Made by a program: the position numbers and the translations under genes
NCBI GenBank assembly: GCA_002238555.1
Contig: MPMO01000027.1
Coordinates: 1 to 59,260 of the forward strand
From: Caldilineaceae bacterium bin34
GTDB lineage: Bacteria; Chloroflexota; Anaerolineae; Caldilineales; Caldilineaceae
Reading direction: 5' to 3'
Length of the DNA: 59,260 nt
The notes under the pieces: model-generated
What the model saw: the letters and a program-made list of their open reading frames with translations, nothing else
Databases searched by the model: none
What the model was told of the DNA's origin: nothing
Shown: one piece after another, positions 17,156 through 25,771 of the stretch
How positions within the stretch are numbered: position 1 is the stretch's first letter
How the letters are laid out: each line of letters starts with the position of its first letter

Positions 17156-18016
17156 CTATTTCCCATAACCCATACGCAGCCCTTCCACAAAGTAGGGCTG
17201 GAAAATTAGGTACAGGATCAGGAGTGGCAGCACGGTCAGCACGGATCCGGCCATAACCAGACCATAGTTGATGTTGAATTCGCTCTGAACCGTTGCCAGC
17301 CCCACGACCAGCGTGCGCATTTCGTTCGCGCGCAGGACAATCAGGGGCCAGAGGAAGGCATTCCAGGCATTCATCACGGTGAAGATGCCCAAGGCCGCCA
17401 TGCCTGGTGTGGACAGGGGTATGATAATGGACCAAAAAATCCTGAGTTCGCTGGCCCCGTCAATGTTGGCCACTTCAATCAGGGCTGTGGGCAGACTGGT
17501 TATGTACTGCCGCATCAGGAATATGCCGAAGGGGGTTGCCAGAGCGGGGATGATGAGGGCCCAGTAGGTGTTGAACAGGCGGAACACCCGGATGATCTGG
17601 AAGGAGGGCAGTAGGACCACAGCCACCGGGACCATCATGGTGGCAAGGAGCAGGGTGAACACCAAGTCGCGGCCGTAAAACTCCTTCTTGGCGAAGATGT
17701 ACCCGGACAAGGTGTTTAGGAGCAGGCTGCCCGCCGTGATCAGGGCGGTGGTGAACATTGTATTGAAGAACCAGCGCGGAAACAGACCCTTTTGAAACCG
17801 GAAGATAATCTCAACGTAGTTGTCCAGGGACGGATTGTCCGGAATCAGGGTAGGCGGGTACGTCATCATGGTGAATGACTTCGTGAAGGACGTGGATGCC
17901 ATGAACAGGAATGGCACCACCGTCACCACCGACATGGTGATCATCACGGCATAAAATCCGACCTGCCACAAGCGGGTGGCGCGTCGGGTGCGCATGCTGC
18001 CGAAACTTGTGGTCAT
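17156..18016 (-). CDS. Sugar ABC transporter permease (MalG type)
   Basis: A 286-residue inner-membrane protein with about six hydrophobic segments. The EAA loop reads ALIEVANIDGASELRIFWSI, then IIPLS, and the C-terminus (YFVEGLRMGYGK) has the usual MalG pattern. It is the last gene of a minus-strand operon: binding protein (20645-19326), MalF-type permease (19078-18170), then this gene after a gap of about 150 bases. No ATPase is present. It is similar in kind to the importer at 4938-8306 but clearly different in sequence, so its substrate probably differs. Confidence 0.9.
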   Translation of the reverse strand: MTTSFGSMRTRRATRLWQVGFYAVMITMSVVTVVPFLFMASTSFTKSFTMMTYPPTLIPDNPSLDNYVEIIFRFQKGLFPRWFFNTMFTTALITAGSLLLNTLSGYIFAKKEFYGRDLVFTLLLATMMVPVAVVLLPSFQIIRVFRLFNTYWALIIPALATPFGIFLMRQYITSLPTALIEVANIDGASELRIFWSIIIPLSTPGMAALGIFTVMNAWNAFLWPLIVLRANEMRTLVVGLATVQSEFNINYGLVMAGSVLTVLPLLILYLIFQPYFVEGLRMGYGK

Positions 18017-18169
18017 GGACTGCCCCGATCCTCCTCTGGATGGTTATGAAGCGGAAGCCTGCTCCACGGAGCGGAACTCGGACCGCGGTGCGGGCGGATC
18101 GGATGCCGGTATGGTGCTGGCGGGCCGGACTTCGCCTGCCCGGCGGACGGGAATAGGGACGGCCATGCG

Positions 18170-19078
18170 TCAATATTCGATGTCGGTGCGGAAAAAGCGA
18201 AGCTGCATCAGGGACAGGGTCAGGATCACGATCAGGAGCACCACGCCCATGGTGCTGGCGAAGCCGATGTTGTCCGCCTCGAAAGCCTGCTGGTACACAT
18301 ACCAGCTCACCGTGGAGGTGGACCAGGCGGGGCCGCCCTTGGTCAGGACGTAGACGGCGTCGAACAGCTGGAAGTTGAAAATGGTGGCCATGATAAAACA
18401 GAACCCCAGGGCCGGCCGCAACAGGGGCAGGGTGATGCTGCGGATAATGCGCCAGAATTGGGCACCGTCAATGCGCGCCGCCTCGTACATCTCGCGCGGT
18501 ATGGCCTGCAGCGCGGCAAACAGGATGATGACGTAGAACCCAAACCCGCGCCAGATTTCCATCATCACGATGGCGGGGATGGCATAGGTGGGATTTCCGA
18601 GCCAGTCGATTCCCGGCACGCCGAACCAGCCCAGAATGTGGTTCAAGGGGCCGAAATCCCGATTGACGATGTAGGCCCAGATGTTGGCCGCGATCACCAC
18701 CGGAGTAATGAGAGGGAAATAAAATGTGCCGCGGAAGAAACCTTGGCCCTTGGGCACCTGAAAGATGATGATGGCGACCACGATGGACAGCACAATGACG
18801 GTGGGTACCGTCATCACGGCGTAGAGGGCTGTGTTCTGCAGTGTGCGCAGAAAGATGGGGTGGCTGGCAGCCCGCACGTAGTTGGCAAAGCCCACAAAGG
18901 TCTTCGGTCCCAGCATACTGCCCTTTGTCAATGAGTAGTAGATGCTCCAGAAAAGGGGAACGGTGGAGAATCCGAAAATGATCACCAGACTGGGCGACAG
19001 CAACAGATACCAGAACAGGGACCGGCGCACCTTGCGCCAAGTCCGGTGCCGGGCAGTGCCCGGGGACAAGAGGCTCAT
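18170..19078 (-). CDS. Sugar ABC transporter permease (MalF type)
   Basis: A 302-residue permease from ATG 19078 (MSLLSPGTARHRTWRKVRRS). The frame stays open 59 codons upstream, but that stretch is Cys/Pro/Gly-rich and unlike the family. Six hydrophobic segments are visible. The EAA loop EMYEAARIDGAQFWRIIRSI precedes TLPLL. An AGGATG lies eight bases before the start. It pairs with the MalG-type permease downstream. The periplasmic insertion typical of long MalF proteins is absent. Confidence 0.87.
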   Translation of the reverse strand: MSLLSPGTARHRTWRKVRRSLFWYLLLSPSLVIIFGFSTVPLFWSIYYSLTKGSMLGPKTFVGFANYVRAASHPIFLRTLQNTALYAVMTVPTVIVLSIVVAIIIFQVPKGQGFFRGTFYFPLITPVVIAANIWAYIVNRDFGPLNHILGWFGVPGIDWLGNPTYAIPAIVMMEIWRGFGFYVIILFAALQAIPREMYEAARIDGAQFWRIIRSITLPLLRPALGFCFIMATIFNFQLFDAVYVLTKGGPAWSTSTVSWYVYQQAFEADNIGFASTMGVVLLIVILTLSLMQLRFFRTDIEY

Positions 19079-19268
19079 ACAACTACATCCTGGGCTGAGA
19101 GGACCCGTGGGGCAGACCGGAGGGGTGAACGCTCCACACCCTGTCCCAAGCACGGCGACCGGAGAGGGGATGCAAATGGCGCCGCCCGTCCTTGGCGGGC
19201 CTTGGACACCGCTTCCACGGCATGGGAGACCAGGAAGATCAGATTTGGCCTGCAATCCCCACGGCCTG

Positions 19269-19305
19269 CCAGGCTGACGGCACGGATGGGGTGCCGCCAG
19301 CCTGG
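19269..19305 (-). terminator. Stem-loop between binding-protein and permease genes
   Basis: CCAGGCTGACGGCA (19269-19282) pairs with TGCCGCCAGCCTGG (19292-19305) with one mismatch around a 9-base loop. It lies just after the binding-protein stop (minus strand) and before the permease start. Such hairpins often protect the binding-protein mRNA or partly terminate transcription, so that more binding protein than permease is made. Confidence 0.65.
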
Positions 19306-19325
19306 AATCATGCAGACGCTTGGGG

Positions 19326-20645
19326 TTATTCGCCGTCCAGAATCGGGTTTACTGTTGCTTCAACATCAGCAAGGGCTTCCGCCGACGTTTTGATGCCGCT
19401 CATGACAGCATGGGACTCCTGGACCAGCGAGTTGGTCGCGTCGCGCCACCGGATGCTGATCTGCGTACCCACACCATAACCCTGGCCCAGCCAAGAGACC
19501 ATTTCGGCAACGATGGGATCAATGTCGTCAAGCGGTGCGATGTCTTTCTTCAGAGGCAGTAGATCGACGCTCTTCTGCACATAGTCCACCTGAATTTCGT
19601 CGGTGGAGAGATACTCGAGAAACGTGAACGCGCCGTCATTGCCGGCGGAACTGGAGGCCATGAACATGAAGCCCACATTGGCCCAGGCAGCGTTCTGCCC
19701 GTCATCGGTCAACTGAAGCATCGGAATGATGTCCAGCTCCAGATCCGGGGCTTCGGTGCGCCACTGGGCCTTGATGGCCGAATTTTCCTGCCATACCATC
19801 CCAACCTGCCCCCCAAGGCTCAGGTCCCGGCGCTGGTCGCCCGTGAAGCCCACCGGAATGCTGGACTGATCCGCATAGGTAATGTCTTCCAGCAGGGCCT
19901 TGAAGGCCGCGCGGCCTCCTTCCGTATTGGCGGTGACCTCGGTCAGGTCGTCGCTCAAAAGCTTGGCGCCGCCCGCCGCCAGCAGGGGAATCATGGTGAC
20001 CCAGTTGGTCGAACTGGCAGGCACGTTGATCCCATAGGTGCCGGCATCAAGGTCGGTCATCACCTGGGCCGCCTGGCGGAACTCCTCCCAGTTGGTGGGG
20101 ACGGAATCCAGACCCTTTTCCCGGAAGAGGTTCATGTTGCACAGCCAGCCCTGCACCACCCCGAGGAAGGGGGCTCCCCATGTACTGCCTTTGTAAGTGG
20201 CGATCTCCCACGCGGACTCAAGATAGTTCTCTTCCCAATCAATGATCCGATCGGTCAGGTCCAGGATTTGGCTCTGCTGCACGTATTTGGGGTACCACTC
20301 GTCAGGGAGGTAGAAGACATCGGGCGGTGATCCTCCGGCGAAGGCGGCAGTGAACTGTTCGTCCACATTGCCCCAGGGAATGACCTGATGGTCCACAGTG
20401 ATGCCGGGATTGGCATCCATGAACCGCTGCAGCAACGGCTCCCATACCTCAGCCGCCTTGGCACTGTGAGGCGGCTTCCAGTACAGCACATCCCAGGTGT
20501 CCGCCCCTGCATCACCCTCGGCGGGGGCACTCGGCGCGGCACAACCGGCCAACGCCGTCAAACTAGCGAATGTCCCCACTGTAGCGGACAGGCGCAGAAA
20601 CGAACGGCGGGAAATGTGATGGAATTGATGTTTTTCATTCAACAT
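19326..20645 (-). CDS. Extracellular sugar-binding lipoprotein (Tat type)
   Basis: A 439-residue family 1 solute-binding protein. The N-terminus has a twin-arginine motif (SRRSFLRLS) and a lipobox (ALAGC, Cys near residue 35), then an acidic and Ala-rich linker. The mature part contains the usual DVLYWKPPHSAKAAEVWEPL opening and PPDVFYLPDEWYP. An AGGAG lies nine bases before ATG 20645. Upstream DNA is markedly AT-rich, which is unusual in this window and suggests the promoter lies in 20660-20760. It is the first gene of the second importer operon. Confidence 0.88.
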   Translation of the reverse strand: MLNEKHQFHHISRRSFLRLSATVGTFASLTALAGCAAPSAPAEGDAGADTWDVLYWKPPHSAKAAEVWEPLLQRFMDANPGITVDHQVIPWGNVDEQFTAAFAGGSPPDVFYLPDEWYPKYVQQSQILDLTDRIIDWEENYLESAWEIATYKGSTWGAPFLGVVQGWLCNMNLFREKGLDSVPTNWEEFRQAAQVMTDLDAGTYGINVPASSTNWVTMIPLLAAGGAKLLSDDLTEVTANTEGGRAAFKALLEDITYADQSSIPVGFTGDQRRDLSLGGQVGMVWQENSAIKAQWRTEAPDLELDIIPMLQLTDDGQNAAWANVGFMFMASSSAGNDGAFTFLEYLSTDEIQVDYVQKSVDLLPLKKDIAPLDDIDPIVAEMVSWLGQGYGVGTQISIRWRDATNSLVQESHAVMSGIKTSAEALADVEATVNPILDGE

Positions 20646-20788
20646 AATTTCAAACTCCTGATTATATTCGACAATAAATGTGACGACATGGATACAATAC
20701 GACCATGTCTGAGACTGGAACGGGAATGAAGATCCCGAGCCGCAGTTTAGTTGAGGGAAGTCTTTCTGTCAATACGGCATCATGACGG

Positions 20789-21515
20789 CAGGGCGATTGC
20801 ATCTTAATGGGTTTGGGTGGGGCCGAGGTCGATCAGCCGGTACAGGCCGTCCTTGCCCCAAGCCGCCGCCAGCTGCTTGTGGGCGATGCCCGCTTGGGGA
20901 CCGGCCCTACCGGATCAGGTTGTGGGTGATGCGCCGGACATGGTCATGTTGTGGGCGGCATGGCCCGTGCAATTGCGGCTGTTGGTCTCGTCAAAGGCAA
21001 CGTCCATGACTCGGTGGCGGGGGTTTGGGTGCTCCAATGCTTTTGCACCGCTTGCAGCAGCAGCTTGGCTTGGGGGACAGGCTGGAAATGAAGAAGCGGG
21101 TGGCGGATCCCGATGCGGCCGCGATCCTTCCCGACCGTTTCCGCATCGTCGTGGGAGCACCCGGCGAAATCCCCGGCCCGTTCCAGGGCGAACGTGACTT
21201 CCATGCGGTCGTGGAGACCCATGTGGTTTTGCCGGACGCACAGCACGTAACCGCCTTCCGGCAGCCCATGGCGTCAAGGGTCACGATGCATCCTGCCGGG
21301 ATCGGCATGCGCCCAGGCACGCACCGGATGCAGCGGCCCCAGGCCCCGGACGCGGCGCGGGTCTCATTGCTGTCCGCGGTCCCGGTTCGGGAGAGGCGCC
21401 AGCGGTACTTCGCGACCGCCAGCCAACTCCACACCGGTTCTGCGGTTGTGCCGGGACCTGAACAACCAAGTGCGAAAACACCTCGGCCGGCAGAAACCAG
21501 CGAAGGCCTCCACGC
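20789..21515 (-). mobile_element. Relic of an ISAs1-family insertion sequence
   Basis: Minus-strand frames, broken several times, spell pieces of an ISAs1 transposase in order: KYRWRLSRTGTADSNET, GCIVTLDAMGCRKAV (the catalytic Asp motif IDAMGCQK), GKDRGRIGIRH, DVAFDETNSRNCTGHAAHNM (the HWxxEN...DVxF region) and VRRITHNLIR. The left end CAGGGCGATTGCATCTTAAT at 20789 resembles the end of the ISAs1 copy at 59000. The DNA between the N-terminal part and the DAMGC motif is deleted. The element directly abuts the 3' end of the DegT gene and is not functional. Confidence 0.7.
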
Positions 21516-21519
21516 ATCA

Positions 21520-22890
21520 TCAGATCCAGGGTTTGCCGACGGTATCCTCCGTGCAGTATGCCGACAAGACTTTGTTGATTCCCGCCGCCATGGCATCGCA
21601 GTCCTCGGGAGCCCACCATTGATCCAGGGAAATGGTCACACAACGGGCAAACAGATCGTCCGCCACGGGACAGGCGCCGCGGGCATACGTGGCCACGCCA
21701 TCGGCTGCATGTGCGAAAGGATGATCGGAGGCCATGGTTCCGGACTGCGTGGTGATGGGATACATGTCCGAGTAGATATGCCAGTCCGGAGGAGCGTTCG
21801 TCCCCCGTATGCCACAGGGGATGCCTTCCGCGTTGAGTGCTTCGACCACCTTCTGGCCCAGAGCCGTGGATTCAGGGAAGAACCGCAGCAGGTAACCAAT
21901 CTCGCCATCGGGATCGTTGAGCTTCTGCGGCGTGATCTCCCGGTACGTCTTCAGTCCGCGCAGAATGGACATCTTGACTTTATGGTGACGCTCAACGATT
22001 TGGGGCAGCTTCTCCAGCTGGACGACATCCACAGCGGCTTCCAGCTCGGACATCCGGTAATTGGTGCCCGAAAACAGTTCACCTTCGTACCTCGGGCGCG
22101 CGAAGCGGTCCGTCCGCCAGAGCCCGCCGCATTCCGCCAGCTGGTTGGCCCTTTCCCACAGTCGTCTGTCACCGGTCAATACCAGGCCTCCTTCGCCGCC
22201 GCCGACAATCTTGTAGCAGGAAATGCTGAAGCATCCCAGGTCGCCGAAGGTGCCCACCCATTGGGAGCGGAAGCGTCCGCCTGGAGACTGGGCACAGTCC
22301 TCCACGACTTTAAGACCGTGGTTCCGGGCAATCTCCATGACTGAACCCATGTCACAGACACTGCCCATGACATGGGTCGGTGCAATGGCCACGGTACGGG
22401 GCGTAATCAGGGCTTCGATTTGGGTGGGATCGATCCCCAGCGATTCGTCGACATCGCAGAAGACGGGTACACCCTTCGACTGCACCACCGCCGCCGCCGT
22501 GGCGTAGAAGCCAATGGCCGGGCAGATCACCTCTGTGTCCGGCCCCACCCCTGCCGCCACGAAAGCGCTGTGCAGGGCGGCGGTGCCTGAGCTGACCCCC
22601 AAGGCAAACGGCGCGCCGAACATCCGGCGCGCCAAGGCCTCAAAGGCTTCCCCCTTGGTCCGGGAGGGACGGGCTGTGGCGTACCGAGCCAGGTTGGGGC
22701 CCGGGCCCAGATCCTCATTGGAAATGACGGCGCGGATTTCTTCCTGAACCGCACCCGAGAACCCAAACCGCTGGGCAATGGACATGAACTCGTCCACGCC
22801 AATCTTGGGCTGGGGCCGGCCCGCGATTTGCGGGACCGCCTTCGGTCCGCCATTCAGGGCCAGGGATGAAGCCAAGGCTTGCTTCGTCAT
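21520..22890 (-). CDS. DegT/DnrJ/EryC1/StrS-family PLP aminotransferase
   Basis: A 456-residue sugar-aminotransferase-like protein, longer than typical (370-400) because of an N-terminal extension and insertions near the C-terminus. Hallmarks are LGVSSGTAALHSAFVAAGVG, CPAIGFYATAAAV, VIEDCAQ-like VVEDCAQSPGGRF, the PLP lysine in FSISCYKIVGGGEGGLVLT, and GTNYRMSELEAAV. ATG 22890 is chosen because GAGGA lies eight bases before it; an upstream ATG at 22908 is less likely. It follows a polysaccharide deacetylase after 42 bases, so the pair may modify a surface or secreted glycan. The exact amino-sugar is unknown. Confidence 0.85.
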   Translation of the reverse strand: MTKQALASSLALNGGPKAVPQIAGRPQPKIGVDEFMSIAQRFGFSGAVQEEIRAVISNEDLGPGPNLARYATARPSRTKGEAFEALARRMFGAPFALGVSSGTAALHSAFVAAGVGPDTEVICPAIGFYATAAAVVQSKGVPVFCDVDESLGIDPTQIEALITPRTVAIAPTHVMGSVCDMGSVMEIARNHGLKVVEDCAQSPGGRFRSQWVGTFGDLGCFSISCYKIVGGGEGGLVLTGDRRLWERANQLAECGGLWRTDRFARPRYEGELFSGTNYRMSELEAAVDVVQLEKLPQIVERHHKVKMSILRGLKTYREITPQKLNDPDGEIGYLLRFFPESTALGQKVVEALNAEGIPCGIRGTNAPPDWHIYSDMYPITTQSGTMASDHPFAHAADGVATYARGACPVADDLFARCVTISLDQWWAPEDCDAMAAGINKVLSAYCTEDTVGKPWI

Positions 22891-22932
22891 GGAACTGTTC
22901 CTCTGCAAGGAGTGGAGGGGGCTGGGAATCCA

Positions 22933-23781
22933 CTACGGGGTAGCGCCTGCCTGCGCCGTCCGTTCCCATTCGGCTTGATACGTGGTGAGGGGAATGTTGT
23001 GTGCCTGGAGATGGGTGAAAAGCAGTTCAAGCATCTTCATCTCGGGATCGAACCGGGCCAGGGACCACGGATGCAGAATCAGCGAGACGTAGGGCAGGTT
23101 CATGTCCACGGCGCGATCAATGAACATGCGATGGATGGCGAACTCTTCCTCGGGTGTGGCAACAGGCCGGGCCGGAATGGTTTCGGGATAAGCGGGAGGC
23201 CAGGCCAGTATGCGCTGCATTTTATCCGTCAGATTATGGGCTTTGAGCAGATTCTCGTGCCATCCATGTCCCGGCAATTCCCACAACCCGGGAAACCCGT
23301 CTTCAGCATAGGTGAAAGGTGTTTCCAGCAGCGCGGGCAATGATGTCTCGGGCCCCCACAGGACGGAGCTGACATACTGGAAACCCGTTTCCATGACGGA
23401 TTCGATCAGCCAGGGATCCCCACGCAGCCCATTGGCGAACCCACAGCCGGGACGCAGGCCGACACAGGGGCGGTCGAAGGTCTGCTCCACCCATTCCTTG
23501 CCCAGCCGCAGTTCTTCCAGACGCGTCTCCTTGGCCGGCGCGGGGCCGCAAAAAGGATGGTCGCGCAGCATCTGATGGGAATAGGTGTGGGACGCAATTT
23601 CAAAGGAAGGCACATCACCCAAAAGCACACGGTAGGCCTTGCCTTCCTCTTTGAGGCGAACCCCCACAATAAAGAATGTGGCCGGTACGTCGAATTGGAC
23701 ATGAACGTCCCGAATTCGGGCACAGGCCTCAAGGCAGTCTCCGGCCATTTCGGTGTCATAGGCAGCGATGAAACGGGTCAT
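22933..23781 (-). CDS. Polysaccharide deacetylase (NodB-fold) family protein
   Basis: A 282-residue protein from ATG 23781 (MTRFIAAYDTEMAGD); the frame runs on upstream through unrelated DNA. NodB-type motifs are visible: an acidic AAYDTEMAGD in place of the usual TFDDG, FDVPATFFIVG, the metal motif IASHTYSHQM (S-H-x-x-x-S-H), GLRPGCGF and LPYVSLILHPWSL (final His motif). Members remove N-acetyl groups from chitin-like or peptidoglycan sugars, or act on allantoin-like compounds. It is probably co-transcribed with the DegT aminotransferase. No signal peptide is seen, so it is probably cytoplasmic. Confidence 0.8.
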   Translation of the reverse strand: MTRFIAAYDTEMAGDCLEACARIRDVHVQFDVPATFFIVGVRLKEEGKAYRVLLGDVPSFEIASHTYSHQMLRDHPFCGPAPAKETRLEELRLGKEWVEQTFDRPCVGLRPGCGFANGLRGDPWLIESVMETGFQYVSSVLWGPETSLPALLETPFTYAEDGFPGLWELPGHGWHENLLKAHNLTDKMQRILAWPPAYPETIPARPVATPEEEFAIHRMFIDRAVDMNLPYVSLILHPWSLARFDPEMKMLELLFTHLQAHNIPLTTYQAEWERTAQAGATP

Positions 23782-23880
23782 GGGAGCCAATCCTCGATTG
23801 CAGGTGGAAGAGGTGTATTCAACGTCGGGAGTAGGTGGGTTACCGCACCATCCAAGCGCAGGGAGAAGCTGTACCGCAAG

Positions 23881-24228
23881 CTGTTGGCCCAAGTCCTTTC
23901 GGATGCGGGCATGGCCGATTTCATCCACATGTTGGATTACAAGTGCGCCTGGCACGGCACCGAGTGCGTGAAGGTGGACCACTGGCATCCGAGTGCCAAG
24001 ACCTGCAGCGCCTGCGGAACCGTGAAGTCCGCCCTGCTGCTGTCGGAACGGACCGACCGCTGCCACACTTGCGGTTTTGACGGCGCCCGGGATCTGAATG
24101 CCGCTCGCAACATCGAGGTGTTCACGGCGGAGAGGTCACCTGTCACAGACAGTGCACGGAGGTGTGTCGGACGGACTGCCGATGCAATCCGCAATCCCGG
24201 TGAAGTGCGCATTCAACAGCCTGGCTAA
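23881..24228 (+). pseudogene. C-terminal fragment of an IS200/IS605 TnpB (OrfB)
   Basis: The last 115 residues of a TnpB-type RNA-guided nuclease: LSDAGMADFIHMLDYKCAWH, then VKVDHWHPSAKTCSACG, CHTCGFDGARDLNAARNI. This is the Cys4 zinc finger and the third RuvC Asp (D in RDLNAARN). The first two-thirds, including the first two RuvC motifs, are absent, as is TnpA. The fragment lies directly upstream of and divergent from the polysaccharide deacetylase, so it is a broken remnant. No guide-RNA end could be identified with confidence. Confidence 0.75.
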
Positions 24229-24516
24229 CCTCTCCCTCAGACTATACAAGGGACTTGACTCTCACAGTTGCTCCAAGGCTCAGTGTACTCGGCCAACTTG
24301 GGGCAAACGGCATGCGCAGAAGATCCTTGTCAAGATCGGCGTATCCCAGGTTGCGGTTGCGCGTGGCTTCCGCCAGCGCCAAGGTTCTCTTTCGCGCCTT
24401 GGCGCGGCAATCCCCATCGTAGTCAATCGCAGCCCGCACATTCCGGGGTGGTTTCACATTATGGTTGTGCCGGCGTCCTTGCTCTATCCAGAGACCGACA
24501 AACCGCTCTCGTTCCG
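24229..24516. other. Intergenic region, nothing recognised
   Basis: 288 bases between the TnpB relic and the DUF3500 gene. It may contain the right end of the IS605-type element, but no clear end motif was found. Confidence 0.35.
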
Positions 24517-25638
24517 TTACCTGACGCCGTATTCGCTGGTCGGGTCGCGGTAAACCGAGTGGATGTGGCCTTCGGCGGCACCCAGTGGATCCTCGGTTGA
24601 GAACTCGATGAGAACCGCATCACCGTGGATGACGTAGTAGATGGAACCGGTGCCGTCCGTTGGTCCGTGCCAACCAAAGTAGGCGTACTGTAGCTCCGCC
24701 TCAATCTCGGCCAGACGTGTCTGGGCGCTGTGTACCGGCATCAGGTTTACCCACAGCGCCACCGCGTCCAGCACGGCCTTCTGCTGCTCCGGTGAGAAGG
24801 AATCCACGGAAGCACCTTCAAAAGGCACGAAGCCGATCGGCCCTGCGCCACTTTGCAGGTCATCGGGGTGTTCGTCGAGCAAGGCTGCTGCCGCGATGTC
24901 CCCGTCCAGGCTGTTGATCACGGCCAACCCCGCGTCCACCCGGTCCATGAACGGGGCATGGGTGCCTGCGGCGTCCGCAAACCGCGCGGGTTCGATGCCA
25001 AGAAAGGTCGGCGACATCGAAATGCGCCCGTCGCGCACGCTCATGTTGATGGCCAGATGATGGCCGCCGAACTGCCAGCGCCAAGCGTTCGTGGTGGAAG
25101 GTTCGCCAAAGAAGGCCAGCCAGTAGTTGTCGGCATTCCAACCCAATCGACGGGCGCGCGCAGACTCTTCCAGTACACCTTCCGCCGCCACCACCGCGGT
25201 GACCACTTCATAGCCGTACGGGCTCATGGCTGTGGCCAGAAAGTGGTGCAATGCCGCCTGCTGCATCTCGTCGAGATCGCCAATCCGGACACCGTTCCGT
25301 TCGAAACGGAGGACTCCCGCCGGCAGGTTGGACCAGTTCGAGATTAGGTCGCTGTCGTACGGCAAAACTGCTGCTGCGCGCTGCCCTTCGTCCAACTGGG
25401 AGAGAAAGACGGCGGCCGCGACCGCGGAGGCGTCAGCTTCGCCGCGGGCCTCACCGGATCCTGGTTCGCGGCCAGGGCTCTGCTCGGCAGTCCCGTTGTC
25501 ACGCGGAACATCGGGTTCGGTGGCACGTGCAGAAACAACCGGCTGGGCCGGTTCGGCAGTCGCCGGCTCCTCGGATACGCCGGTACAGCCGGCAACCAAC
25601 AGTACACAGAACAGCAAAAAGACGGTCGGTTTCAGCAT
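24517..25638 (-). CDS. DUF3500-domain lipoprotein
   Basis: A 373-residue secreted lipoprotein from ATG 25638. A Sec signal (LKPTVFLLFCVLLVAGC) ends in a lipobox with Cys near residue 18, followed by a long Glu/Pro/Ala-rich linker. The DUF3500 domain is recognised from ARRLGWNADNYWLAFFGEPS, then AWRWQFGGHHLAINMSVRDG and later FGWHGPTDGTGSIYYVIHGD. The biochemical role of DUF3500 is not established; the conserved His and Asp residues suggest metal binding or hydrolysis, which is inference. The gene ends in HSVYRDPTSEYGVR, the usual family end. Confidence 0.85.
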   Translation of the reverse strand: MLKPTVFLLFCVLLVAGCTGVSEEPATAEPAQPVVSARATEPDVPRDNGTAEQSPGREPGSGEARGEADASAVAAAVFLSQLDEGQRAAAVLPYDSDLISNWSNLPAGVLRFERNGVRIGDLDEMQQAALHHFLATAMSPYGYEVVTAVVAAEGVLEESARARRLGWNADNYWLAFFGEPSTTNAWRWQFGGHHLAINMSVRDGRISMSPTFLGIEPARFADAAGTHAPFMDRVDAGLAVINSLDGDIAAAALLDEHPDDLQSGAGPIGFVPFEGASVDSFSPEQQKAVLDAVALWVNLMPVHSAQTRLAEIEAELQYAYFGWHGPTDGTGSIYYVIHGDAVLIEFSTEDPLGAAEGHIHSVYRDPTSEYGVR

Positions 25639-25771
25639 GGGTGGCTTTTGGAGATGGACCACGCGCCTCGATCACCGGCGCGCAACTGCAATCGGAACGA
25701 TCGTGCCACGAATTGGAGTCCATCAACCCGCCCCATCGCCACATTCCTGCCCGCCGACGAACACCCCCACC

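Noticed and set aside
20662..20667. Perfect TATAAT on the minus strand before the second binding-protein gene
   Set aside because: It lies only a few bases before the ribosome-binding site, so a start site there would remove it; no -35 at proper spacing.
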